Positions 1 to 6,589 of a DNA stretch of 16,405 nt are shown here, one piece after another. Location of the stretch: positions 1 to 16,405 of the forward strand of contig CAKQVC010000014.1 of assembly GCA_934277655.1 (NCBI GenBank), read 5' to 3'. The DNA comes from an uncultured Clostridia bacterium. GTDB taxonomy: Bacteria > Bacillota > Clostridia > Peptostreptococcales > Anaerovoracaceae. Numbering within the stretch: position 1 is the stretch's first letter; each line of letters starts with the position of its first letter. A model generated the notes under the pieces. It was not told where the DNA came from and did not search any database. It saw only the letters and a list, made by a program, of their open reading frames with translations. Position numbers and translations under genes: made by a program.

Positions 1-523
1 AGCCCTGCATTTTTCCGGATCTGCATAATTCCTGATTCTGGGCACTTACGGAGGCAATGAACCTCATTATGCGAGCCTGAACCTGGGATCCCGGACGAAA
101 ATCCAGGCATCACAAGAATTTGTAAATCTGTATGGTGGCCTGTTTTTCCTGGGAATCCTGCTCAGCATGGCATTCCTGGGCGCTACGGTCATGATCATGT
201 ATTATAAACAGGTAACAGAAGGGTATGATGATAAAAAACGCTTCCATATTTTAAGCCAGGTCGGCATGAGTGACCGGGAAATCCGGAAGTCCATACGGTA
301 TCAGGTACTGACGGTATTCTTCATTCCGCTGGTCGGTGCAGGCATCCATATTGCAGCTGCTTTTCATATCATCAGGCTTATGATCAGGGTACTAGGAGTA
401 TTCAATGTGCCGCTTCTTATCGGTACTACATTGACATCGTTCCTGCTGTTTGCTGCCTTCTATGTTATCGTTTACCTGATCACATCAAAGGCATATTACA
501 AGATTGTTGCCGTCGAAAAATGA
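1..523 (+). pseudogene. 3' remnant of a BceB/FtsX-type ABC transporter permease
   Basis: The reading frame open from base 29 to the TGA at 521-523 encodes the C-terminal end of a FtsX-domain permease of the bacitracin/antimicrobial-peptide export type (BceB-like). It shows one hydrophobic helix (LFFLGILLSMAFLGATVMIM), then the typical YYKQVTEGYDDKKRF segment, a cytoplasmic stretch with VGMSDREIRKSIR, and two further membrane helices before a short charged tail. Such permeases pair with an ATPase and often a two-component system; neither partner is in the window. In this frame a TAA stands at 26-28, just inside the window, so the protein is not continuous with what precedes it. The only ATG in frame is at 167, inside the membrane helix and without a ribosome binding site, so I do not think the 118-residue product is a real gene. 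Family identity is firm; the broken state could be a sequencing error. Confidence 0.65.
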
Positions 524-575
524 TTTCAGATAAAACCTTTTCAGAGCAGGAAAGGTCCTGAAACAGAAAGCTCAG

Positions 576-598
576 TTTACCCGGTAAAATAATTTTTT
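576..598 (+). terminator. weak candidate terminator after the permease remnant
   Basis: A short perfect stem, TTTAC-CCG-GTAAA (576-588), is followed by ATAATTTTTT. A second hairpin, ACCTTT/AAAGGT (535-556), lies just upstream without a T-run. The stem is only 5 bp and AT-rich, so this is a weak call. Confidence 0.3.
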
Positions 599-704
599 CA
601 GGCGAAATAACTTAGCCGGGAGGATGTGTTTTGCGAGGCATATTATAGAAAGCTGCGCATATATTTAAGCAGAAGAGATGCTTAGAAAAGCGGGAGGACA
701 AGAT

Positions 705-1007
705 ATGTTGAGCACAGACAAGCTGAAAAATAAAGAAGTGATTAATATCAGCGATGGAAAGAGTCTGGGATTTGTTTCCGATATTGAGGTTAATCTGGAA
801 AAAGGCACCATCGAAGGGATTATTATTCCCGGAGAGCGGGGCCTTTTCGGCTGGTTTTCAAAAGGGGAAACGGATGCGCTGATCCAGTGGGAACGGGTCA
901 GAACGGTCGGAGACGATGTAATCCTGGTGGATATGGAGGGAACTTCGGCAGGGGCAGCAGGCGGATTTGTAACAATGTTCGATGATACAATTGATGAAAA
1001 GAGTTGA
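705..1007 (+). CDS. ylmC: YlmC/YmxH family PRC-barrel sporulation protein
   Basis: Small 100-residue protein made almost entirely of one PRC-barrel-like domain (LSTDKLKNKEVINISDGKSL, then GFVSDIEVNLEKGTIEGIIIPG, and later WERVRTVGDDVILVD). This is the fold of the YlmC/YmxH family, conserved in endospore-forming Clostridia and Bacilli and usually found beside late sigma-factor genes or nrdR; its molecular role is not established. I place the start at 705 because GGGAGG (692-697) sits 7 bases before it, whereas the in-frame ATG at 678 has no such site. The C-terminal 20 residues are Gly/Ala-rich then acidic and look unstructured. It is followed at once by the nrdR promoter, whose -35 overlaps this stop codon. 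Family assignment is confident. Confidence 0.85.
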   Translation: MLSTDKLKNKEVINISDGKSLGFVSDIEVNLEKGTIEGIIIPGERGLFGWFSKGETDALIQWERVRTVGDDVILVDMEGTSAGAAGGFVTMFDDTIDEKS

Positions 1008-1033
1008 AATGGACATACTATATGTGGTATGAT
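1004..1033 (+). promoter_or_regulatory. sigma-A type promoter of nrdR with NrdR-box-like site
   Basis: TTGAAA (1004-1009) and TATGAT (1028-1033) are separated by 18 bp, with an extended -10 TG at 1025-1026. Between and overlapping them lies a 16-mer (1015-1030, ATACTATATGTGGTAT) that matches the NrdR box pattern ACACTATATATAGTGT at 12 of 16 positions by my count; its ends CATAC/GTATG form an inverted repeat. A site here would block RNA polymerase, consistent with autoregulation. Confidence 0.5.
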
Positions 1034-1072
1034 TATAAATAATTGACACAATGCAGGAAGGAAGGATACCCT

Positions 1073-1540
1073 ATGAAATGTCCATTTTGCGATCATCCGG
1101 ATACGAAAGTCATTGATTCCAGACCAACAGAAGAGGGACATGCCATCAGACGCCGCAGAGGCTGTGACAACTGTAACAGAAGGTTTACGACATATGAAAA
1201 AGTGGAAGAACCGATTCTGATGGTGGTCAAGAAAGACGCTAGAAGAGAAGAGTTTGACCGGAGTAAAGTTTTAAACGGAATTATGAAGGCCTGCCAGAAA
1301 CGACCGGTTTCTCTGCCGCAGATGGAGGAAATGGTTAATGAAGTGGAACGGCAGCTGGCAAACTCCATGGAAAAGGAAGTGGACAGCAATTACATCGGAA
1401 AGCTGATCATGGAGCAGCTGAAAAAAGTCGATGAAGTTGCCTATGTTCGTTTCGCATCGGTTTACAGACAGTTTACAGATGTGAACACATTTGTAAAGGA
1501 AATTGAAAAACTAATCGGAAAGCAGGATTCAAAAGAATGA
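1073..1540 (+). CDS. nrdR: transcriptional repressor NrdR
   Basis: NrdR is the zinc-binding, nucleotide-sensing repressor of ribonucleotide reductase genes. The protein has 155 residues, typical of the family. An N-terminal zinc ribbon uses C3, C6, C31 and C34 (CPFC ... CDNC) with the family signature DSRP and the Arg-rich HAIRRRRGC segment; residues about 46-136 form the ATP-cone that senses ATP/dATP (VKKDARREEFDRSKVLNGI onward). The start at 1073 follows GGAAGGAAGG (1056-1065); the longer frame opening at a TTG at 1043 would put residues ahead of the zinc ribbon, which family members lack. The stop overlaps the start of cmk by 4 bp (ATGA), so the two are translationally coupled. No ribonucleotide reductase gene is in the window. 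Very secure assignment. Confidence 0.97.
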   Translation: MKCPFCDHPDTKVIDSRPTEEGHAIRRRRGCDNCNRRFTTYEKVEEPILMVVKKDARREEFDRSKVLNGIMKACQKRPVSLPQMEEMVNEVERQLANSMEKEVDSNYIGKLIMEQLKKVDEVAYVRFASVYRQFTDVNTFVKEIEKLIGKQDSKE

Positions 1541-2199
1541 CAGAGAAGATTTTTCAGATAGCTATCGACGGGCCAAGTGGCGCCGGAAAATCTACCATCG
1601 CCAAAGAAGTAGCAAGGAGACTGGGAATCGACTATATCGATACGGGGGCTATGTACCGGGCTGTCGGGTTGAAGATGATTCGAAAAGGGATCCCCATGGT
1701 TGAGGACGAAAAACTGGCGGCAATGCTCGCAGATACAGAGATTGACTTTTCGAAAGGAGATATTTTCCTGGACGGAGAAAACGTAAAAGAACTGATCCGC
1801 ACACAGGAAATTTCACAAGCAGCATCGCAGTGTTCGGCGTTTGCTTCTGTCCGCAGTAAATTGGTACAGCTTCAGCAGAAGATGGCAGCATCGAAAAGCA
1901 TCATCATGGATGGCAGGGACATTGGAACCGTTGTGTTAAAGAATGCACCATATAAATTTTATCTGACGGCAGCCGATGAGGAAAGAGCGATGCGCAGATT
2001 CCGGGAACTGAAAGAAAGGGGAACGGAAACCGATTTTGAGACGATCCTTGAGCAGGTCCGCCAGAGAGACTACAATGATATGCATCGGGATGTAACGCCT
2101 CTTCGAAAGGCAGAAGACGCAGAGGAAATTGACAGTACGCATATGAGCATTGAACAGGTCGTAGACTATATCTGCGGTGTTGTGAACGGAAATAAGTGA
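1537..2199 (+). CDS. cmk: (d)CMP kinase
   Basis: Cytidylate kinase phosphorylates CMP and dCMP using ATP, in the cytosolic pyrimidine salvage/recycling pathway. It has 220 residues, the usual length. The P-loop GPSGAGKST spans residues 12-20, the CMP-binding segment DTGAMYR spans 35-41, and DGRDIGT (125-131) carries the Arg and Asp residues that contact the nucleotide; the Arg-rich lid lies near 151-180. The ATG overlaps the nrdR stop (ATGA), so the deoxynucleotide regulator and this kinase are co-expressed. In many Clostridia cmk instead sits with aroA or ispH; its coupling to nrdR makes metabolic sense through dCMP. The start is fixed by the overlap and by homology beginning at residue 4. 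Confidence 0.96.
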   Translation: MTEKIFQIAIDGPSGAGKSTIAKEVARRLGIDYIDTGAMYRAVGLKMIRKGIPMVEDEKLAAMLADTEIDFSKGDIFLDGENVKELIRTQEISQAASQCSAFASVRSKLVQLQQKMAASKSIIMDGRDIGTVVLKNAPYKFYLTAADEERAMRRFRELKERGTETDFETILEQVRQRDYNDMHRDVTPLRKAEDAEEIDSTHMSIEQVVDYICGVVNGNK

Positions 2200-2302
2200 A
2201 AAGCAGCAGGCAGCAATCCTTTTAGGGCTGTATCCGGTATATATCAGGATATATAGTTATAGTATATAGAAAATACCGTCTGAAAAAAATGTATAGACAA
2301 GC

Positions 2303-2340
2303 TTTCCCTGGAGAAAATATTTTCAGGGGAGGTTTTTTTT
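2303..2340 (+). terminator. terminator-like hairpin directly before the next start codon
   Basis: CCCTG (2306-2310) can pair with CAGGG (2324-2328), with an inner GAAAA/TTTTC arm (2313-2324), followed by AGG and a run of eight T (2333-2340) that abuts the ATG at 2341. The Shine-Dalgarno GGGGAGG (2326-2332) lies partly in the 3' arm. It could end cmk transcripts, act as an attenuator, or restrict ribosome access to the penicillin-binding protein gene. Confidence 0.5.
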
Positions 2341-4098
2341 ATGCCCAGAATCAGGAATTATGCAGATCCGGAAAAATGCAGGGCTGCCGGGAGAATCCGG
2401 ATTTTATTTGCAGCGGCAGTTGTTCTCATTCTGCTGCTTTCCGGACGGCTTTTTTATATTCAGGTTTTCTGTCATGAAGAGTTCAGCAAGGCTGCAGTAT
2501 CGCAATATGGTATTCCGGTCAAGGGACTGGATACCAGGGGGCAGATTTTTGATCGAAATGGGGAGGCTCTGACAGGAAATAACTATGAGTATTATTATAT
2601 TATCAGTAAAGGCAGAGTAGACCGCAGGCTGACTGAGATGAAAGAGAAGGGACTGCTTACGGATATTACCCGGTCATCGGAGGTCTATCGTATCTATCGA
2701 AGCGATACTTATGACAGAAGCCTTGCACAGACGTTGAAAGATGACTACGAAGCCTATGTTTTCCGGCTTCAGAGCAGATATGAAAAAAATCAGACGGCAG
2801 CGCATCTGATCGGCTACTTAAACGAAGCAGAGGAAAAAGGCGTTTCGGGATTGGAGCTTTTTTGCGAGGACAGGCTGAAAGTCTCAGGCAGCTATCTTTC
2901 TGTCTGGGCAGATGCGGCAGGAAAAATTCTTCCGGGTATTCCACCCCAAATTATGCAGGCAGATCAGAGCATCATGGCATCAAAATCCGTGATAACGACA
3001 TTGGATAAAGAATTGCAGGAAACATGTGAAAAACTCCTTGCACAGACCGGAACCAACGGAGCCTGCATCGTTTCTGACTGCATTAGCGGCGAAATCCTGG
3101 CGATGGCATCGGCACCGGGGTTTGACCCGACCAGACTGGAACACTATATGACAAATGCGGTGTCCGATGCTGAAAAAGATTGTCTGGTCAATAAAGCAAT
3201 ACAGGGGGCCTATCCTCCGGGTTCTGTTTTTAAACTGGTTACGGCGGCAGCCGCTTTAGAAAATGGTGTGTGCGACATCGGGCGGAAATTCCGCTGCGAA
3301 GGAGAAGTGACTGTGGAAGGAATTACAGTAAAATGCAGCACTGCTCCGGAAGGTGGCCATGGAGAACTCGGCATGACGGAAGCAATGGCGAAATCATGTA
3401 ATTGCTATTTCGCCAAGCTTGGAGAAAAAACAGGATATAAAGATATTTTACAGATGGCAGAAAAACTGGGAATGGGAAATTACTGTCTGCCGGGATTTCC
3501 GGGAGAATCTGCAGGAAACCTCCCAGCTGTGTCGGAATCTGCTGACTGTGATATCACAAATCTTTCTATTGGACAAGGAAAGCTGCTGGCAACACCGCTG
3601 CAGATCAATCAGATAACAGCAACAATCGGAACCGGTGGATTGAAAACAGAAATGCAGATTTTAAAAGACAACAGCATTGGCACGACCGGCGGCAATGGAC
3701 AATTTCGAGGACTGGCAACCGGAGAATATGATGACGGCATGTTATCCGGCAGAGAAGGCGAGCGCATATTGTCAGAGGAAACAGCAGAAAAACTTCAGGA
3801 GGTGATGCGTGCAGTTATGACAGAAGGCACAGGATCCCATATTTCATGGGATCGTCCTGTCTGGGGGAAATCAGGGACAGCCGAGACTGTCTGGGGATCG
3901 GAATATATAAAAAACTGTTGGTTTACCGGCTTCTTTGATGTAGAATCAGATAAGAAAACAGGAAGCACTTTACCGAATGCTTCCGGGCAGAATGTCAAGC
4001 GTTATGCGGTTACGGTTTTGCTTGAAAAAGGAATCTCAGGATCAGCATCAGCACTTCCTGTCTTTCATGGAATTTTTGCCTATTTGAGTAATAATTGA
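2341..4098 (+). CDS. class B penicillin-binding protein (peptidoglycan D,D-transpeptidase)
   Basis: Membrane-anchored transpeptidase of the FtsI/SpoVD/PbpA superfamily, which cross-links stem peptides outside the membrane; 585 residues. A short basic cytoplasmic tail is followed by one helix at about residues 18-40. The dimerisation domain carries the class B signature RGQIFDRNGE (about 66-75) and GVSGLE. The transpeptidase motifs are all present: SVFK with Ser295 and Lys298, SCN at 352-354, and KSGTAE at 510-515 (KSG rather than KTG, an accepted variant). There are no PASTA repeats, unlike many SpoVD and PBP2x proteins. The start follows GGGGAGG with an all-T spacer. It converges on sigK with only 7 bp between the stops. 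A sporulation role is possible from that neighbour but is not shown by the sequence. Confidence 0.88.
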   Translation: MPRIRNYADPEKCRAAGRIRILFAAAVVLILLLSGRLFYIQVFCHEEFSKAAVSQYGIPVKGLDTRGQIFDRNGEALTGNNYEYYYIISKGRVDRRLTEMKEKGLLTDITRSSEVYRIYRSDTYDRSLAQTLKDDYEAYVFRLQSRYEKNQTAAHLIGYLNEAEEKGVSGLELFCEDRLKVSGSYLSVWADAAGKILPGIPPQIMQADQSIMASKSVITTLDKELQETCEKLLAQTGTNGACIVSDCISGEILAMASAPGFDPTRLEHYMTNAVSDAEKDCLVNKAIQGAYPPGSVFKLVTAAAALENGVCDIGRKFRCEGEVTVEGITVKCSTAPEGGHGELGMTEAMAKSCNCYFAKLGEKTGYKDILQMAEKLGMGNYCLPGFPGESAGNLPAVSESADCDITNLSIGQGKLLATPLQINQITATIGTGGLKTEMQILKDNSIGTTGGNGQFRGLATGEYDDGMLSGREGERILSEETAEKLQEVMRAVMTEGTGSHISWDRPVWGKSGTAETVWGSEYIKNCWFTGFFDVESDKKTGSTLPNASGQNVKRYAVTVLLEKGISGSASALPVFHGIFAYLSNN

Positions 4099-4105
4099 AC
4101 ATTGA

Positions 4106-4735
4106 TCATTTCTCTTTCAATGCTTCCCGGAGTTTTTCCAACGCTTTTTTTTCGATTCTGGAAACGTAAGAACGGCTGATCCCTAACGATGCGGCAATTT
4201 CCCGCTGAGGATGGGGATCACTGCCGTCCAGCCCGTAGCGCTTGATGATGACGAGCTGCTCTCTGGGAGACAGAACGGTGGAAACAGCCTGACGGAGATT
4301 TCCAATCTGCATTTTCAGGTTGAGATTATCGACGATTTCATCTGCATCTGAACCAAGGATATCGTTGAAACTGATCTCGTTGCCATCCTTATCGGTACCG
4401 ATAGGCAGGCTCAGCGAGACCTCCTGCTTGATGCGCTTGGAGGCGCGAATGCTCATCAAAATTTCATTTTCGATACATTTGGCAGCATAGGTTGCCAAAC
4501 GGGTGGATCTAGCAGCGGTATATGTATTAACAGCTTTTATCAGCCCGATCGTTCCAATAGAAATCAAGTCATCCTGACAGGTTCCGGGACTGATATATTT
4601 TCTGGCAATGTGTGCAACCAGACGCAGATTTCGCTCGATCAGGATCCGGCGGGCATCAGGGTCGTTTTGCTCTAATTGCTGTACATAGTATTGTTCTTCT
4701 TTTTCTGTAAGTGGTCCGGGAAAAGAACTGCTCAT
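4106..4735 (-). CDS. sigK: sporulation sigma factor SigK (no pro-sequence)
   Basis: Sigma-70 family factor of the SigK type, which directs late mother-cell transcription in sporulation. The protein has 209 residues: region 2 contains RRILIERNLRLVAHIARKY and DDLISIGTIGLIKAVNTY, with the -10 binding segment RLATYAAKCIENEILM; region 4 ends with the helix-turn-helix QREIAASLGISRSYVSRIEK. I choose the ATG at 4735 because a purine-rich AGAGGGGG (about 4745-4752, reverse strand) lies 9 bases ahead; the in-frame extension to 4786 adds 17 hydrophilic residues without a clear ribosome site. From memory of the B. subtilis protein, the conserved part starts at FPGPL (residues 5-9), so the roughly 20-residue pro-sequence is absent. 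The gene is uninterrupted, with no skin element. Confidence 0.92.
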   Translation of the reverse strand: MSSSFPGPLTEKEEQYYVQQLEQNDPDARRILIERNLRLVAHIARKYISPGTCQDDLISIGTIGLIKAVNTYTAARSTRLATYAAKCIENEILMSIRASKRIKQEVSLSLPIGTDKDGNEISFNDILGSDADEIVDNLNLKMQIGNLRQAVSTVLSPREQLVIIKRYGLDGSDPHPQREIAASLGISRSYVSRIEKKALEKLREALKEK

Positions 4736-4736
4736 A

Positions 4737-4920
4737 TGATAAAACCCCCTCTTTAGAATTTTACTATATGCGCATATGTGTCCCAAAGTGCTTGCCCCTG
4801 CTCCGAATTGCCCGTACTTATTTTTACAGGCTGATTCAGTCTGACCGGTTCATGCCGTCATGCCGTGGATGGCAGATACGCCGCAAGGCACCTTTGCCGT
4901 TATTTTGGAAATATCATCCA
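4737..4920. repeat. non-coding, repeat-like intergenic DNA upstream of sigK
   Basis: No convincing gene lies here in any frame. The block is full of short dyads, for example GGCA-CCTT-TGCC (about 4884-4895) and repeated ATGCCGT words near 4853-4865. Read on the reverse strand, it ends with strings such as RSRGKHFGTHMRI or QGQALWDTYAHI. From memory these resemble small hypothetical ORFs (DUF6783-like) that recur between genes in Blautia and relatives. That suggests a dispersed repeat rather than a protein gene. I cannot confirm copy number from one window. Confidence 0.35.
4763..4791 (-). promoter_or_regulatory. sigma-E-like promoter of sigK
   Basis: On the reverse strand, GCACTTT (4791-4785), a 14-bp spacer and CATATAGT (4770-4763) fit the sigma-E pattern KMATATT-14-CATACANT, with 7 of 8 matches at the -10 and 5 of 7 at the -35. 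It would start transcripts near 4756, leaving a leader of about 20 bases with the ribosome site. Sigma-E control of sigK is known in other spore formers. Confidence 0.45.
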
Positions 4921-4940
4921 GCAATATTTCCTACGCAATT

Positions 4941-4961
4941 AAGAAAAGGAGCTTTCGCTCC
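4941..4961 (-). terminator. intrinsic terminator after the DUF1540 gene
   Basis: On the reverse strand, GGAGC-GAAA-GCTCC forms a perfect 5-bp stem closed by a GNRA tetraloop, followed by TTTTCTT. It lies about 70 bases past the DUF1540 stop codon and would end the coaBC/DUF1540 transcript before sigK. Confidence 0.75.
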
Positions 4962-5031
4962 GGCAGTCATGGCTGTAAGAATACGACAGCCGACAGCCTT
5001 AGGGAAAGCTCCTGCATGAATGATGCGATTT

Positions 5032-5199
5032 CTATTTAGCCTGGAAAGATAAGCAGTCTGTACACTGTTCCTGCGTTGGATTTGCTTCGTGTGTGCCAAT
5101 CGTCACCGCATCCAGTGAGCAAAGGTTTTTCGCATGTTCATGATGAACGCACTGATTTACAGTGCATCTGATTGTCTGATTGCAACAATTCTGATTCAT
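5032..5199 (-). CDS. small Cys-rich DUF1540 protein
   Basis: A 55-residue gene, easily missed because of its size. The ATG at 5199 follows a perfect AAGGAGG (5212-5206, reverse strand) with a 6-base gap, and the frame ends in TAG at 5034-5032. The protein has seven Cys (5, 6, 12, 17, 27, 46, 49) in the DUF1540 arrangement: CTVNQCVHH, then CSLDAVTIG, then QCTDCLSFQ. Proteins of this family are common in Clostridia, occur as one or two copies of the motif, and have no established function; the Cys spacing suggests metal binding, which is inference. It begins 54 bp after the coaBC stop on the same strand without an obvious promoter, so it probably shares that transcript, and it is closed by the terminator at 4941-4961. 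Confidence 0.88.
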   Translation of the reverse strand: MNQNCCNQTIRCTVNQCVHHEHAKNLCSLDAVTIGTHEANPTQEQCTDCLSFQAK

Positions 5200-5253
5200 T
5201 TTTAATCCTCCTTACGTCTACATGGATAGTATGCGCAGGGAAGACTGGATTTA

Positions 5254-6441
5254 TTACAGATTTTTTAAAGCATCTAAAATATAATGTGCTGCTTTTTCTT
5301 TTGTCATTTTTGGCAGCTTTTCGGTTTTGTCTTTTGAGATCAAGGTAATGACGTTGGTATCTGACTTAAAACCAGCACCTTCTGTAGTCAGCGAGTTTGC
5401 ACAGATCATGTCGCAGTTTTTGGTTTCCAGTTTCTTTTTGGAATTTTCCAGAAGATTTTCGGTTTCCATGGAAAATCCGCAGATAATCTGATGTTCCTGC
5501 TTGTGCTGTCCCAGCCATTTAAGAATGTCTACCGTGCGCTTCAGTGCGATGCTCATGTCTCCGTCCGTTTTTTTGATCTTATTGGATGCAGTGACAGTTG
5601 GTGTGTAGTCGGCAACGGCTGCGGCTTTGATGATCATGTCCTGTTCGGATGAGAGAGAGGAAACCTGATGGAACATATCTTCCGCTGACATGACCGGCAC
5701 AACCTTTACGAAAGGCGGCGGTGCAACTTCCATGCTGCCGCAGACTAAAGTTACTTCAGCGCCTCGGAGCATGGCCGCTTCTGCCAGAGCGCAGCCCATC
5801 TTGCCGCTGGAATGGTTGGTAATGTAACGCACCGGATCAATCGGTTCTCTGGTAGCACCGGCAGTGACCAGGATTTTTTTTTCCGCAAAATCTTTTTTGC
5901 AGGCAATTTCCCGCAAAACATATTGATACAGAACGTGTTCTTCCGGCATACGTCCATCGCCCATATCGCCATTGGCAAGCATTCCGGTTTCAGGAGGGAT
6001 GATCGTATAATCGAAATTCTGAAGTCGCTGGATATTATCCTGAACGATCGGATTGTGATACATATTGTGGTTCATAGCCGGTGCGATAATTTTCGGACAC
6101 GGACAGGCCATGACTGTAGTCGTCAACATATCATCAGCAATTCCGCAGGCAATTTTTCCTATCACATTGGCAGAAGCCGGTGCAATCAGGACGACATCTG
6201 CCTGCTTGGCAAGTGCAACATGTTCCACGCTATACTGAAAGTTCCGGTCAAAGGTATCAATCAGACATTTATGACCGGTCAAAGATTCGAATGTGATTGG
6301 ATTTATGAACTGCGTTGCGTTCTGCGTCATGAGGACTTGAACGTCAGCACCCTGCTTTTTTAGCATTCTCGCCACATTCGGCATTTTATAGGCTGCAATA
6401 CTTCCTGTAACAGCCAGAACAACGGTTTTTCCTGATAACAT
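5254..6441 (-). CDS. coaBC: bifunctional phosphopantothenoylcysteine decarboxylase / phosphopantothenate-cysteine ligase
   Basis: Cytosolic enzyme for two coenzyme A steps: CoaB joins 4'-phosphopantothenate to cysteine and the FMN-dependent CoaC half decarboxylates the product to 4'-phosphopantetheine. It has 395 residues. The N-terminal half is a flavoprotein fold with GSIAAYK (13-19), the catalytic His in VEHV (His74) and PAMNHNM (121-127, Asn124). The C-terminal half carries TAGATREPIDPVRYITNHSS, AAAVADY and a KIKK lysine. The start at 6441 follows AGAAGGAGA (6460-6452); the longer frame to 6507 adds a sequence foreign to the family. Oddity: the segment that usually reads ACGD (Cys158 in E. 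coli) reads LANGD, with Asn157 in place of the Cys. It is divergent from coaX, another CoA gene. Confidence 0.95.
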   Translation of the reverse strand: MLSGKTVVLAVTGSIAAYKMPNVARMLKKQGADVQVLMTQNATQFINPITFESLTGHKCLIDTFDRNFQYSVEHVALAKQADVVLIAPASANVIGKIACGIADDMLTTTVMACPCPKIIAPAMNHNMYHNPIVQDNIQRLQNFDYTIIPPETGMLANGDMGDGRMPEEHVLYQYVLREIACKKDFAEKKILVTAGATREPIDPVRYITNHSSGKMGCALAEAAMLRGAEVTLVCGSMEVAPPPFVKVVPVMSAEDMFHQVSSLSSEQDMIIKAAAVADYTPTVTASNKIKKTDGDMSIALKRTVDILKWLGQHKQEHQIICGFSMETENLLENSKKKLETKNCDMICANSLTTEGAGFKSDTNVITLISKDKTEKLPKMTKEKAAHYILDALKNL

Positions 6442-6528
6442 ATAATAAAAGTCTCCTTCTGAGGTTTGTGAGGGTCTGTCAATCAAAGGCCCCAAAGAAT
6501 GCCGCATGAAATACGACAGAATTTATAT

Positions 6529-6537
6529 ATTATAACA
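6529..6537 (-). promoter_or_regulatory. extended -10 promoter of coaBC
   Basis: On the reverse strand, TGTTATAAT (6537-6529) is a perfect -10 with an extended TG. No good -35 is visible 16-18 bases upstream. It predicts a start near 6522 and a leader of about 80 bases before coaBC. Confidence 0.6.
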
Positions 6538-6574
6538 TATTAAACGAAAAAAATGTAGAAGTTTCATAAATTTA

Positions 6575-6583
6575 TGGTATAAT
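6575..6583 (+). promoter_or_regulatory. extended -10 promoter of the coaX leader
   Basis: TGGTATAAT (6575-6583) is a perfect -10 with an extended TG and a poor -35. Predicted start is near 6590, giving an untranslated leader of about 215 bases before coaX. It stands back-to-back with the coaBC promoter, 43 bp between the two -10 boxes. Confidence 0.6.
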
Positions 6584-6589
6584 AGTTCT

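Noticed and set aside
4106..4735. sigK interrupted by a skin-like prophage element
   Set aside because: The coding sequence is continuous from region 2 through region 4, with no recombinase gene nearby.
4711..5019. 102-codon forward frame spanning the sigK start, gene-free block and terminator
   Set aside because: It crosses the sigK coding start and a reverse-strand terminator, has no ribosome site, and is better explained as repeat-like non-coding DNA.
4914..5099. 61-codon reverse frame overlapping the DUF1540 gene
   Set aside because: It overlaps, out of frame, a gene with a perfect ribosome site and a family match, and runs through the terminator hairpin.
5812..6363. 183-codon forward frame opposite coaBC
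   Set aside because: Antisense to conserved CoaBC motifs, no promoter or ribosome site.
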